NCBI GenBank assembly: GCA_018398585.1
Contig: JAGTTD010000001.1
Coordinates: 38,703,938 to 38,767,937 of the forward strand
DNA: 64,000 nt
Origin: Simmondsia chinensis
Taxonomy: Eukaryota; Streptophyta; Magnoliopsida; Caryophyllales; Simmondsiaceae
Direction: 5' to 3'
The notes under the pieces were generated by a model. It worked only from the letters and a program-made list of their open reading frames with translations, did not search any database and was not told the origin of the DNA. Positions 11,041 to 22,199 of this stretch are shown here, in pieces. Made by a program: the position numbers and the translations under genes. Every line of letters begins with the position of its first letter. The first letter of the stretch is position 1.

Positions 11041-11475
11041 TAAAGCTCAGGCGCTAGTAGATTTTATAGTTGAGTGTAGCTACAATCAGCATGATTGTGC
11101 TAAAAACATCCAAGAGCCCTAACGGGTCATATATGTTGATGGGTCTTTCGGCAGGCATGGCAACAGTGCTAGAACTTGTGGTCCATTGGGAACATTCGAT
11201 ATCCTGCTAATCCCTCAAGAAGAAAATTGTGTCGATGACAAATTGAGTAATTGATGGAACCCTCATGGAGGAAGCTTAGGATCCAAAAGTTTTTTTTTGT
11301 GGGAGGTCAACCAACGTTATCATCCGGATAACATGGCAATGGGAATTTTGCAGCCGTCAACAGAGGGTTTGATGAAACCTTTTGTCGACTGCCTTATTCA
11401 TGGAATTTTACCGGAAGACCCAAACGATATATGAACATTCAAGCTCAGAGCGGCTTGCTTCGTAATGATTGATGA
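11041..11475 (+). pseudogene. Gypsy RNase H continuation after the Harbinger insertion
   Basis: Reading resumes with KAQALVDFIVEC and then VYVDGSFGRHGNSA (about 11130), which corresponds to the VDGSS..GSGAG core of RNase H in Tat elements. Frames are broken. Confidence 0.65.
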
Positions 11476-12260
11476 TCAAATGTATAAAAGATCCTTCACG
11501 CACCCTTTGTTGAAATGTATGGAAAAGGAAAGAGGACTGTAAATCCTACATGAAATACATGAGGGGCTTTGTGGCAGCCATATTGGAGGACACGCCTTAG
11601 CCAATAGGGAGTTAAGAGCAAGGTACTTTTGGCCGATGTTGAAGAAGGATGCTAAAAAGCTAGTAAGACATTGTGAAAGATGCCAAAAGTTCACACCACT
11701 TATTCATAGCCTCACAACAAGAATGTACTCTGTGACGATTCTTATCCCATTTGCCAATGGGGAATGGACATGGTCAAGAAGTTTCCTCAAGATACTAGAC
11801 AACGTAAGTTCTTTATTGAAGCAATTAATTACTTCCACAAGTGGGTAGAAGCAAAACCATGAATAACCGAAAATGTTGTTTTTCAATTCACCTCGAAAAA
11901 CGTTATTACCCGTTATGGGATTCCTCGAACAACAGTAGCTGATAAGGAACTCGGTTTGGTTCAGAAGGCTTCCAGCGCTATTGCGAAAACTTTGGCATTA
12001 GTAACCACTAAAATTTTGTTGCTTAACCATAAAGCAATGGACATGCCGAATCTACTAACAAATAGATATTGGCGGGGCTCAAGAAAAGACTTGATCGCCC
12101 AAATGGAAATTGGGCGGGAGAGCTTCTATATGTTTTGTGGTCATACAAGACCACAACTTGAGTCGCCACCAACAAACTTTTTTTAAGTTGGTCAACAGAA
12201 CAAAAGTCGTGATACTAATAGAGGTTGCAAAACCGACTCCTAGGATCCTCTACTTTGACT
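11476..12260 (+). pseudogene. Gypsy integrase remnant
   Basis: A zinc-binding block reads ILHEIHEGLCGSHIGGHALANR, ARYFWPMLKKDA, then HCERCQKF (H-H-C-C arrangement, about 11540..11692). The catalytic core follows as FIEAINYFHKWVEAKP and RYGIPRTTVAD, ending with RLDRPNGNWAGELLYVLWSYKTT in a shifted frame (about 12090..12150). The frames are interrupted, so it is non-functional. Confidence 0.75.
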
Positions 12261-12327
12261 CTATCAAAAATTCAATGATACTGAGAAGCTCGCCAGATCT
12301 TATCGATCAGGTGCGCTAATCGACAAC

Positions 12328-12503
12328 TGTTAGAATGAAAGGACTACACCCATCTCATGGATGCCTCCCAAAAGAAAATCACATGCAGTATAAATGCTCA
12401 AATACACAAATTTAACTAGGAAAAGACTGGGACTTCAATTTTATTTATTAATTAAAATAATATATCCAGAACAAATCTGGATTTCAGGACACTGTTCCTA
12501 ACA
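12328..12503 (-). repeat. 3' LTR of the - strand Copia
   Basis: A 176-base segment bounded by TGTTAG and CTAACA lies next to a polypurine tract. The matching 5' LTR is not in the window. Confidence 0.65.
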
Positions 12504-13189
12504 ATCTCCCACTTGTCCTAAATCCAATTTATGACAGAGTCCATACTCACCCTTTTTAATTTTGAACCAAAAATCTACTGAGCCTAACCCTTAGTGAGCA
12601 CAATTACTCTATTGTGAAGTCACCAATACAATACTGCTTGACATTCTCCTCACTAATGGCTCCCACTCCAAGGGTAAGGACATACTTAGACATCGAACGT
12701 CTATCATATTAATCTTACTAGAAGTCTTAAATCAGTATAACCAACTGGAACCAGCTCGTCACCTTGAAAGATCAGCATAGGATCTCTAGTTCTTCTCAAG
12801 AATTAGAGAAAACATTTCACTGCCACCTAGTCCATTGGACCCAAATTAGACTAACACCTGCATACTATCCCATAGCATGGCAGACATCAAGTCTCATGCA
12901 CAATATAGCATACCTAAGGCTCCCACTGCCAAAGCATATGGAATATTCCTCAATTGCTCCTCCTATTGAGGTGTCCTAGAACACTACTCAAAAAGAGAGG
13001 GACTCCATGCTATACCTTGACAACATCTTGTCAATATAAGTGGCTAAAGAAAGATCCAACATCCTACTCTGACGATCTCGCAGAAGCTTAATCCTAAGAG
13101 TAGAGTTGGCTTCTCCTATATTTTTCATATTGAGCTATCATGACAACCAAGTCTTTACAGCTAATGACACCCCTACATCATTCCTAATA
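12328..13189 (-). mobile_element. Ty1/Copia remnant on the - strand (3' end only)
   Basis: From 12328 to 12503 lies a short LTR (TGTTAG...CTAACA). It is followed on the - strand side by the polypurine tract AAGTGGGAGA (within 12504..12518), a typical Copia 3' end. Further up the - strand, broken frames read PVGYTDSDF and a GVGAIS.ENVKQYC segment (RNase H) and YAILCMRLDVCHA (RT C-terminus, normally YAMLCTRPDICYA). The 5' part is missing; the element ends at the + strand Copia LTR at 13190. Confidence 0.75.
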
Positions 13190-13411
13190 AGTAGTATACT
13201 CGAAAGAGAGAATTGAGGAAGCAGTGAAAAATTGAGAGGATGAGAGACCTGAGAAATATTAAAATATTGAGTGAATTATTTGAATAGAAGAAAATTTTTT
13301 TCTGGTTTTTGAGTTCTTGAATAAAATACTTGCTATTTTTCTTTAAGCATATTTGAGTTTGTATTTTTATTCTCTTCCTTTTGAGTATAATATATCCCTA
13401 GTTTTATAACA
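13190..13411 (+). repeat. Partial 5' LTR of the + strand Copia
   Basis: The segment aligns with the last 220 bases or so of the 3' LTR; for example GAGAATTGAGGAAGCAGTG here matches GAGAATTGAGAAAGCAATG there. The upstream half of the LTR is missing, replaced by the - strand Copia. It ends in TATAACA, followed by TGCTATTAGCATGAG in the primer-site position. Confidence 0.75.
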
Positions 13412-13494
13412 TGCTATTAGCATGAGTCTCTAGCCAGCTGAGGATCGTAATATACTCGAGGTAAGTTTTTATTCCCTAATCTTTATGATTTATA

Positions 13495-14520
13495 ATGTCT
13501 AATCTTACTAATCTTGAATTTACGGCTTTTTATATATCTAGCAAAAATTATTTTCTATGGACCCTCGATGTTGAGATTCACCTTGATGCTATGAATATCG
13601 AAGATACAATTAAAAGGGAAAATAATACATCCTGCAGGATCACACTAAAGCAATGATATTTCTCAGGCATCATATCCCTGAAGGATTGAAAGCTGAGCAT
13701 ATTACTATAAAGGATCTGTATGTCTTTTGGTTGAATTTAAAGGAGAGATTTGATCATCAAAAGTCTATGATCCTCCCTAAAGCTCGCTATGAATGGATTC
13801 ACTTGCGATTGCTGAATTTTAAAACTGTAAGTGAGTATAGCTCTGCAGTATTTAGTATTACCTTCCAATTGAAATTATGTGGAGAAAATATTACCGAGGA
13901 GGATGTGCTAGACAAAACGTTCTCTACCTTTCATATCTCGAATATGCTCCTGCAGCAATAATATCGAGGATGGGGATTTAAAAAAATACTCAAAGTTAAT
14001 ATCTTGTCTCCTCGTTGCTGAACAAAACAATGAACTGTTGATGAAAAATCATCAATCACGACCAATGGGGATAGAACCATTCCCTGAAGCGAATGCTATG
14101 ACATACGACCATCAAGAAAGTGGTCATGGTTGTAGACGTGGTCGTGGCCGTCGTTGAGGTTATAGTCGCGGTCATAATAACTGGCACTATGATACCCAGA
14201 ATGAACCAAAATTTAAGAAGTCCACAAATGATGAGGAGAAAGATAGAAAAGAGAAATCCCCTGAACAAAATTTGTCAAATGTTCTGGAAGCAAATTGCTA
14301 CCGATGCGGTATGAAAAGTCATTGGATGCGTACTTGTCGTACAACTGAACACCTGGTGGACCATAACCGAGCATCGTTGACAGGGAAAGAAAAACTCCCA
14401 AAAATAATTTTACTGAAGATTATTCTCCGCTTAATGATACTTATTTAGATGTTTCTGATTTTTTGAAAATCCTAATGGAAGAATTGATTATTTGATAGGT
14501 GATGGAAATATTCAAATTAA
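13495..14520 (+). pseudogene. Copia gag remnant with zinc knuckle
   Basis: The frame starts at the ATG at 13495 with MSNLTNLEFTAF and a KNYFLWTLDVEIHLDAM segment. A one-base loss near 13635 moves the reading into the frame of the 102-codon stretch at 13653..13961, with MIFLRHHIPEGLK and ILPKARYEWIHLRL. Further on is a zinc knuckle CYRCGMKSHWMRTC at about 14299..14340. This is the Copia gag-polypeptide layout (UBN2-type region followed by CCHC). Frame changes make it non-functional. Confidence 0.8.
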
Positions 14521-15099
14521 CTAATGCTTGTTTTTTTTTTTTTTTTTTTGTGTCGTGTCTTTTGAGCTAAACCATGTTTAACTGTAGTAAAATAATGTTG
14601 TCTTACTATGTATAAACTAGAGTGGTATCACCCATCTATTATTTTATATGACATATGTTTAGTTATATGTGTGAATTATAATTGATACGTCTTATTACCA
14701 AGGATTGGATGGGATTAACCATCATCTAAGTCTACTACTATTTATCGATTTAAATGCTAATATGATTATGAAATTTGAACAAATTTTTGGAAATGTTGAA
14801 CATAGATATGATGACTCTTCTTATATAAGCAAAGTTAAAGTCTCAATTTGTGAGGACTATAAAATTCATTATCGAAATATGGTTATTTATAATATTTTGT
14901 GATATTATGCTTATATTTTTGTTAATGATTATATGTATTCTATGTTTGAAAATGTATGGTGAAAATTCATATCTAGTAGACAGTATAACAATAATGGGTG
15001 TTTTAAAACTTAATTAAATGCTCCAGAAGAGCTCATATCATGTTTCTGAAGAAACAATATTTTTCATAAGTAAGGCTATCTATTTAATTTCGTGATACC

Positions 15100-15680
15100 T
15101 GTTGGGATGATTAACCAGAAGTTAACGGACCAAAAAGCTTTTACTTTATGGCATGACTATTTGAGTCATTTGGGTATAAAAATGACTAAGATAATCATTC
15201 GAAATTCTCGCACCCAGTGAAGAACCAGAAGATTCTTATATCGAATTAAACATCATGTGCTGCTTATCGTTAAGGCAAAGTGATTACTATGTCATGCTCA
15301 ATTGAAATTAGGCTTTGAGTCCCATATATTTGAAGAAATACTAAATGGGATATATGTGGGCTAATTATTTTATCATATGGACCAATTTGGTTACGATAAT
15401 AAAGGCATCTATCCATTGGTCCCATGAGCATGGATAATACACTTATGATGTGGCATTTGTAAAACGCCTTGCGTAAATGATTCGACTACGAGCTCAAGTC
15501 GTGGATTATATTATATGAAAATGCAGGAGAATATATATCTTAAGAATTTAATGATTATTATATGTCAATTGGAATTACAATTGAATACCATATAACCCAC
15601 ATATAAACACAAAATGGTCTTGCAGATTTTCTTATTAAATGCCTGCCGCGAATGACCAGACCATTATTATTGCCTACTTT
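15100..15680 (+). pseudogene. Copia integrase remnant
   Basis: Frames give a HPVKNQKIL segment, later ASIHWSHEH and MIRLRAQVVDYII, and then text matching an N-A-G-E-F-T-like block and a HTQNGLAE-like block. These correspond to the integrase core of the same Copia lineage as the gag. It is strongly degraded, and the call rests on order plus these blocks. Confidence 0.55.
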
Positions 15681-16479
15681 TATACGGGTATATGTTATGA
15701 TACAGGTTGCAAAACTAATCTGTATTAGACCAACTTATTATCATGGATCTCCCTAGTATAACTTGTCTCTGACAAGAGTCAGATATATATCACTTCTATA
15801 ACTTTTGGTTGTATAACGTTTGTTCCAATTACTCCACCTCAAATGCTGAAAGATGGGTCCAACATGGGGACTTGAAATTTATATCGGGTTTAAATTCCTG
15901 TTAAGCACAAAATATCTGGAGCTATGAACCAGAAACCTTTTTACAGCATAATTTGCTGAATGTAAATTTGACGAAACAAGGTTTCCAGAATCAGAAGGAG
16001 AAAAACGAAAGTTGGAAAATGAAAATTTATGTGAAATGTGTAATACCCGGCCTAATTAAATTGGTTTCAATAATTAAAACGTGTGAAACTCGGGGTATTT
16101 GAATTAAATTAGGATCATATGTGAAATTTAAGATATTTAAATTAGGTTAAAACTCGCTATTACTTCGATTAGGATCCAAAATAAAAATAAATAAACAAGT
16201 AAAAAGGAAAAGAAAATAGAAAATAAAAAAGAAAGGAAACAGAAAAGAGGGAAAAAGGAAAAAGAAAAGGAAAAAAAAGGACAAAGAAAAGAAAAGGGAA
16301 AGGAAAAAGGAAAAAGAAAAAAAAAGAATAAAATAAAATAAAAAAAGGGGTACTGTACCCCACCCCACCCCCCACGTCTCTCTCTCCCTACCGGGTCTCT
16401 CTCTCTCTCCCCTCACCGCCTCCCCTTCTCCTCCATTACCGCCTACCGCCACCGCCTCGCGTTGCCACCTACCGCCTAC

Positions 16480-17030
16480 CGGCCGACCCTCACGGTACAC
16501 ACTCTCTCTCCCTCGGTTCTCTCTCCGCGTTACCTCTCTCTCTCTCTCTTTGCGTCTCTCTCTACCGCACCTTGCCGGTGCCGCCCAGCCCGCGCGGCAC
16601 GACCAACACGGTACCTCGGTACCGCCCCACCGGCAAAGTGCCATCCCCCTCTCCACTACCACCGCCCAAACCACGCGGTACGACCCCGATCCACACGGTA
16701 CCGCCTCGACCCACGCGGTATGACCTCGACCCTCCCAGTGCAGCCTGACCCACTCGGTACGACCTTGACCACCACGGTACCGCCTCCCATCCCATACCGC
16801 CCGACCTCCCTTGGGTCTATAAATACCCCACACCCTCCACCCCTTAACCACACACCACCACCCATCTCTCTCTCTCCCCTCTTGGTTCTCTCTCTATCAC
16901 CCACGACCCTCTCTCTCCTCCCCCCTCCGGTGCCGCCACCTTGCCGGCACAGCTCCGACCGACCCTACGGTGCCGCCACCCTCGCCGGAACAGTACCAGC
17001 CACCTTGCCGGTAACGTTATCTCGTCAATT
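16480..17030. repeat. GC-rich CGGTACGACC minisatellite inside LTR 1
   Basis: Degenerate units built on CACGGTACGACCCCGACC recur, with TTGCCGG/CGCCGG variants toward the right. The same array occurs in LTR 2 (about 19130..19610), with a different unit order and number. Confidence 0.8.
16818..16825 (+). promoter_or_regulatory. LTR TATA box (LTR 1)
   Basis: TATAAATA lies after the GC-rich array, within CTTGGGTCTATAAATACCCC. The same sequence is at 19440..19447 in LTR 2 and is absent from the truncated third copy. Confidence 0.6.
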
Positions 17031-17259
17031 TCAAAGCTAATCAACTATAGAAACTGGGTTTTTGGGTTAAAAGCTAGCACTTGTAAGTATAGTACTTCTC
17101 CTACTTGTTTATAAAGTATGAAAATTGCTTTAAATGACTTGATTTGTGAGATTTATATGTTGAATGATTTATTGTTTTGATAAAATAGGATTAGGCATAT
17201 GTGTTTATGTGATTATGTGATTTATACTCTTATGAGTTAAATTATATTGGTTTATACGT

Positions 17260-17430
17260 TGATTTAACATGTGAATTTCGAAGGATTTTTACGAATATAT
17301 GAATTTCAAAGGAGTTTTTACGAATTTATGAATTTCAAAGGAGTTTTTACGAAAATATGAATTTCAAAGGAGTTTTTATGAATATGTGAATTTTAAAGGA
17401 GTTTTTACGAATATGTGAATTTCGAAAGAA
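17260..17430. repeat. AT-rich tandem repeat in LTR 1
   Basis: About five units of roughly 29 bases with the core GAATTTCAAAGGAGTTTTTA. Equivalent arrays lie at about 19875..20015 (LTR 2) and 21250..21350 (third copy, fewer units). Confidence 0.85.
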
Positions 17431-18263
17431 ATTATTGTGAACTTGTGATTTGAATTTTGAAAAGGTTTTACAGAGCTTACAGATAACTACGTTGACCTTC
17501 CGAGGTCCATCGACTATGGAATACGAAATACGAAAGTCGACCAAGACCCTGTCGCGGGAATAATACCAGCACGTAGTTTACGGTGTCTGCTAGTTCTTCG
17601 GAACTAACAGATGCTACGTTTTGATCCTAGCGGATCTGTCGACTTGAACCGATAAACTGGTTCGAATACGAAATACGAACGTCGATTACGACCCTGTCGC
17701 GGGAATAATACCGGCCGTAGATGCGTCTGTAAGTTTACCAAAAAGATTTTATAAAATGACTGAGTTACGAAATAAAATAATTTTTGAAGATTATGGATTT
17801 TACTGGTTTTAATTAAAATGTTATCCGTTTTTAAAAATATGCCTGATCCGGGTAGGGAATGTGTTATACTTACTGAGCGCGTTGTTTGCTCACCCAATTC
17901 GTTTATTTCTCTTTTCCCAGATTAGTGACTCATGGCAATTATAGAGGAACGAGGAAGGCAAAGCAACTTGTTGTTCTGAACATCGTGTTGATTTCGAAGG
18001 TTTAGATATTTAACTAAGTCCGTAGTAGAATAATATGGACCATTTGAGGTATTGTAATTTGGAGCTTCCGCCCTATTAGAATTAAGTCATTGGTATGATG
18101 TATTTGAATTTGATGTCATGAACTTTGGAAAATTTATGAAATTTTGAGGAATTTTGATCGGAAGATTCGGGCTTCGTACTATGATGTTGGGGTTCATTGT
18201 AGTACGCCCATGTAGCGCCCGTTTAACTTGTGCCTATTCGGTACTTAAGTTGGGGGCGTTACA

Positions 18264-18587
18264 GAAGTGGTATCAGAGCGTCGTTACGAATTTTGGGGAA
18301 ATTTAAGTGTTAAGGTGAGAACTCTGTTATGGAATTTAGAGAAAGTTAAGTGCAGAAAGCTGAACATTAGAGTATGAATTTAAGGAGATACTTTGGTATT
18401 AAGATAAGAGCAGATGAAAGCCCTAGATTTTTAATGAATTTAAGATTTAAAGTGAGAGCCTTAGGTGGAGGGCCTTAGGTTGAGAGCCTTGGGAAATTTC
18501 ACGGAAGAAATTAGAAGCAAATACCCAGAGTGATTCAAAAATGAAGGTAAAGTTTCGAGGACGAAACTTTGTTTAAGGGGGTAAGGA
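18264..18587 (+). other. Minimal internal region: primer site and polypurine tract only
   Basis: The primer-binding site TGGTATCAGAGCG, complementary to initiator tRNA-Met, is at 18268..18280. The polypurine tract AAGGGGGTAAGGA is at 18575..18587, preceded by TTTCGAGGACGAAA. The remaining 290 bases hold no reading frame of note and contain short GAGAGCCTTAGG-type repeats. Confidence 0.85.
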
Positions 18588-20862
18588 TGTAATACCCGAC
18601 TTAATTAAATTAAATTCGGTATTACAATATGTGAAAATAAGGGTATTTAAATTAAATTAAACTCATATGTGAAATTTAGGGCATTTAAATTAAATTAAAA
18701 CTCGCTATTATTTCGATTAAGTTACAAATGAAAATAAATAAACAAATAAATGAATATATAAAAGAAAAGAAAAAGGAAAAAGGAAAAAGGGAAAAGGAAA
18801 CAAAAAGAAAACAGGAAAGAGAAGGAAAAAAAAGGAAAAGAAAAGAGAAAAAGTAAAAATTTTAAAAATTAACCCCCCACCCCACCCTCTCTCTCTCCTC
18901 ACCATCTCCCTCACCCTCACCGGCTCTCTCCCCCACCGCCTCCCTCGCCCACCGTCTCCTCCCTTCTCTCTCTCTCGCGCGTCCCCTTTCTCTCTCCTTA
19001 CTGCCTCTGACGACCGGTACCAACGTCGACCACCACGGTACGTGTCCTTTCTCTCCTCTCCTCCTTTCACTCTCTCTCACCATGAATCTCTCTCTCTTCT
19101 ACCGTCCTCCCGGCACCGCCCGGCCACCTTGACGGTACCAGTACCGCCTCCCTTCACACGGTACGACCCCGACCCTCATAGTACCGCCTGACCCACACGG
19201 AACGACCCCGAACCTCATAGTACCACCCGACCCACACGGAACGACCCCGACCCTCATAGTACCTCCCAACCCACACGGTACGACCCCGACCCACGAGGTG
19301 CCGCCCGACCCACGCGGTACGACCCCAACCCACACGGTACAGTCCGACCCACCCCGTTACCGCCTCCCTCCCCACTACCGCCACCCACCTTGACGGTACA
19401 ACCATGGCCATCACGGTACCGCCTGACCTCCCTTGGGTCTATAAATACCCCACACCTTTCACCCCTCAACCACACACCACCACCCATCTCTCTCTCTCTC
19501 CTCTTGGTTCTCTCTCTCCTCCCCTCACCGGTGCCGCCACCTTGCCGGCACAACTCCGACCGACCCTCCGGTGCCGCCACCTCGCCGAAACAGTACCGGC
19601 CACCCTGCCGGTAACGTTATCTCATCAATTTCAAAGCTAATCAACTATAGGAACTGGGTTTTTGGATTAAAAGCTAGCACTTGTAAGTATAGTACTTCCG
19701 CTGCTTGTTTATAAAGTATGAAAATTGCTTGAAATGACTTGATTTGTGAGATTTATATGTTGAATGATTTATTGTTTTGATAAAATAGGATTGGGCATAT
19801 GTGTTTATGTGATTATGTGATTTATACTCTTATGAGTTAAATTATATTGGTTTATACGTTGATTTAACATGTGAATTTCGAAGGATTTTTACGAATATAT
19901 GAATTTCAAAGGAGTTTTTACGAATATATGAATTTCAAAGGAGTTTTTACGAAAATATGAATTTCAAAGGAGTTTTTACGAATATGTGAATTTCAAAGGG
20001 GTTTTTACGAATATGTGAATTTCGAAAGAAATTATTGTGAACTTGTGATTTGAATTTTGAAAAGGTTTTCTAGAGCTTACAGATAACTACATTGACCTTC
20101 CGAGGTCCATCGACTATGGAATACGAAATACGAAAGTCGACCAAGACCCTGTCGCGGGAATAATACCAGCACGTAGTTTACGATGTCTGTTAGTTCTTCG
20201 GAACTAACAGATGCTACATTTTGATCCTAGCGGATCTGTCGACTTGAACCGATAAATCGGTTCGAATACGAAATACGAACGTCGATTACGACCCTGTCGA
20301 GGGAATAATACCGGCCGTAGATGCGTGTGTAAGTTTACCAAAAAGATTTTATGAAATGACTGAGTTACAAAATAAAATAATTTTCGAAGATTATGGATTT
20401 TACTGGTTTTAATTAAAATGTTATCCGTTTTTAAAAATATGCCTGATCCGGGTAGGGAATGTGTTATATTTACTGAGCGCGTTGTTTGCTCACCCAATTC
20501 GTTTATTTCTCTTTTCCCAGATTAGTGGCTCATGGCAATTATAGAGGAATGAGGAAGGCAAAGCAACTTGTTGTTCTGAACATCGTGTTGATTTTGAAGG
20601 TTTAGATATTTAACTAAGTTCGTAGTAGAATAATATGGACCATTTGAGGTATTGTAATTTGGAGCTTCCGCCCTATTAGAATTAAGTCATTGGTATGATG
20701 TATTTGAATTTGATGTCATGAACTTTGGAAAATTTATGGAATTTTGAGGAATTTTGATCGGAAGATTCGGGCTTCGTACTATGATGTTGGGGTTCATTGT
20801 AGTACGGCCATGTAGCGCCCGTTTAACTTGTGCCTATTCAGTACTTAAGTTGGGGGCGTTAC
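18588..20862 (+). repeat. LTR copy 2 of the Tekay-like derivative
   Basis: It starts TGTAATACCCGA and closely follows LTR 1 to GGGGGCGTTAC, where it joins the third copy. The expected final A is missing at that junction. It carries its own GC-rich array, TATA box and AT-rich repeats. Confidence 0.9.
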
Positions 20863-22194
20863 CGGTACAGCTCCGACCGACCCTCCGGTGCCGCCACCCT
20901 CGCCGGAACAGTACCGGCCACCCTGCCGGTAACGTTATCTCGTCAATTTCAAAGCTAATCAATTATAGGAACTGGGTTTTCGGGTTAAAAGCTAGCATCT
21001 GTAAGTATATTACCTTCCCTGCTTGTTTGTAAAATATGAGAATTGCTTTAAATGACTTGAAATGTAAGTATACTACTTCCCCTACTTGTTTGTAAAGTAT
21101 GAAAATTGATTTAAATGACTTGATTTATGATATTTATATTTTAAATGATTTATTGTTTTGATAAAATAAAATTGGGCATATGTGTTTATGTGATTATGTG
21201 ATTTATACTCTTATGAGTTAAATTATATTGGTTTATACGTTGATTTAATATGTGAATTTCAAAGGAGTTTTTACGAATATATGGATTTCGAAAGAGGTTT
21301 TACGAATATATGGATTTCGAAGGAGTTTTTACGAATATGTGATTTCAAAGGAAATTATTGTGAATTTGTGTTTTGAATTTGAAAAGGTTTTATAAAGCTT
21401 ACAGATAACTACGTTGACCTTCCGAGGTCTATCGACTATGCAATACGAAATATGAAATACGAAAGTCGATTACGACCATGTCGCGGGAATAATACCGGCA
21501 CGTAGTTTACGATGTCTATTAGTTCTTCGGAACTAACAGATGCTACGTTTTGATCCTAGCGGATCTATCGACTTGGAACCGATAAACCGGTTCGAATGCG
21601 AAATACGAACGTCGATTACGACCCTGTCGCGGGAATAATACCGGCCGCAGATGCGTATGTAGGTTTACCGAAAAACTTTGTGAAATGAACTGAGTTATGA
21701 AATAAAATGATTTTCGAAGATTATTGATTTTACTGGCTTTAATTGGAAATGTTATCTGTTTTTAAGAATATGCCTGATCCGGGTAGGGAACGTGTTATAC
21801 TTACTGAGCGCGTTGTTTGCTCACCCAATTCGTTTATTTCTCTTTTTCCCAGATTAGTAGCTCATGGCAGTTAAAGAGGATCAAGAAAGGCAAAGCGACG
21901 TATTATTTCGGGAATTTTGTTGATTTCGAGGTTTAGCTATTTAAATAAGTTCGTAATAGAATGTGATGGACTATTTGAGGTATTGTAATTTGGAGCTTCC
22001 GCACTGTTAAATATGGTCGTAGGTGACGATGTATTAGGATTTGATGTCATAAATTTTGGAAAATTTATGGAATTTGAGGAAACTGTGATGGAATGATTTG
22101 GGCTTCGTACTATAATGGGGGATTTCATTATAGTACGGCCATGTAGTGCCCGTTTAACTTGAGCCTATTCGGTATTTAAGTTGGGGGCGTTACA
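20863..22194 (+). repeat. Truncated third LTR copy
   Basis: It begins inside the GC-rich part (CGGTACAGCTCCGACC) and runs to the true end GGGGGCGTTACA. It is visibly more diverged from copies 1 and 2 than they are from each other, with small indels and substitutions. Confidence 0.85.
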
Positions 22195-22199
22195 AAATG

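Larger units (their letters stand above)
1708..12327 (+). mobile_element. Tat-type Ty3/Gypsy retrotransposon, degenerate, carrying nested insertions
   Basis: The order primer site, gag, protease, reverse transcriptase, RNase H, integrase can be followed on the + strand through many frameshifts and stops. The internal part is split by a 5S-SINE (5116..5381) and a Harbinger transposon (5511..11040); the protein reading resumes on the far side of each. The 3' end is cut where a - strand Copia LTR begins at 12328, so no 3' LTR is seen. The 5' LTR start cannot be located. Motif spellings fit the Tat branch of plant Gypsy (known family features). This is the oldest layer in the left part of the window. 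Confidence 0.8.
16039..18263 (+). repeat. LTR copy 1 of the Tekay-like derivative
   Basis: It runs from TGTAATACCCGG to GGCGTTACA, 2225 bases. It holds a purine-rich block (about 16190..16350), a pyrimidine-rich block, a GC-rich array of CGGTACGACC-type motifs (about 16480..17030), a TATA box (TATAAATA, 16818..16825) and AT-rich short repeats (17270..17430). The 234-codon antisense frame over 16147..16851 is low complexity and is not called. Confidence 0.9.
16039..22194 (+). mobile_element. Tekay/Del-like Gypsy derivative with three LTR copies and a minimal internal region
   Basis: The structure is LTR (16039..18263), 324-base internal segment, LTR (18588..20862), then a third LTR lacking its first part (20863..22194). 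The outer ends are TGTAATACCC and GGGGGCGTTACA, and the host duplication AAATG lies exactly at 16034..16038 and 22195..22199. The internal piece has a primer site (TGGTATCAGAGCG), a CGAGGACGAAA motif and a polypurine tract, the layout of Tekay/Del chromoviruses, but no gag or pol. The third LTR was most likely added by unequal recombination at a short CCGG homology. It cannot move without helper proteins. Confidence 0.9.

Noticed and set aside
16147..16851. 234-codon antisense ORF in the Tekay-like LTR
   Set aside because: Low-complexity Gly/Arg/Trp-rich and Phe-rich translation produced by the GC-rich array and the purine-rich block; not conserved in frame in LTR 2.
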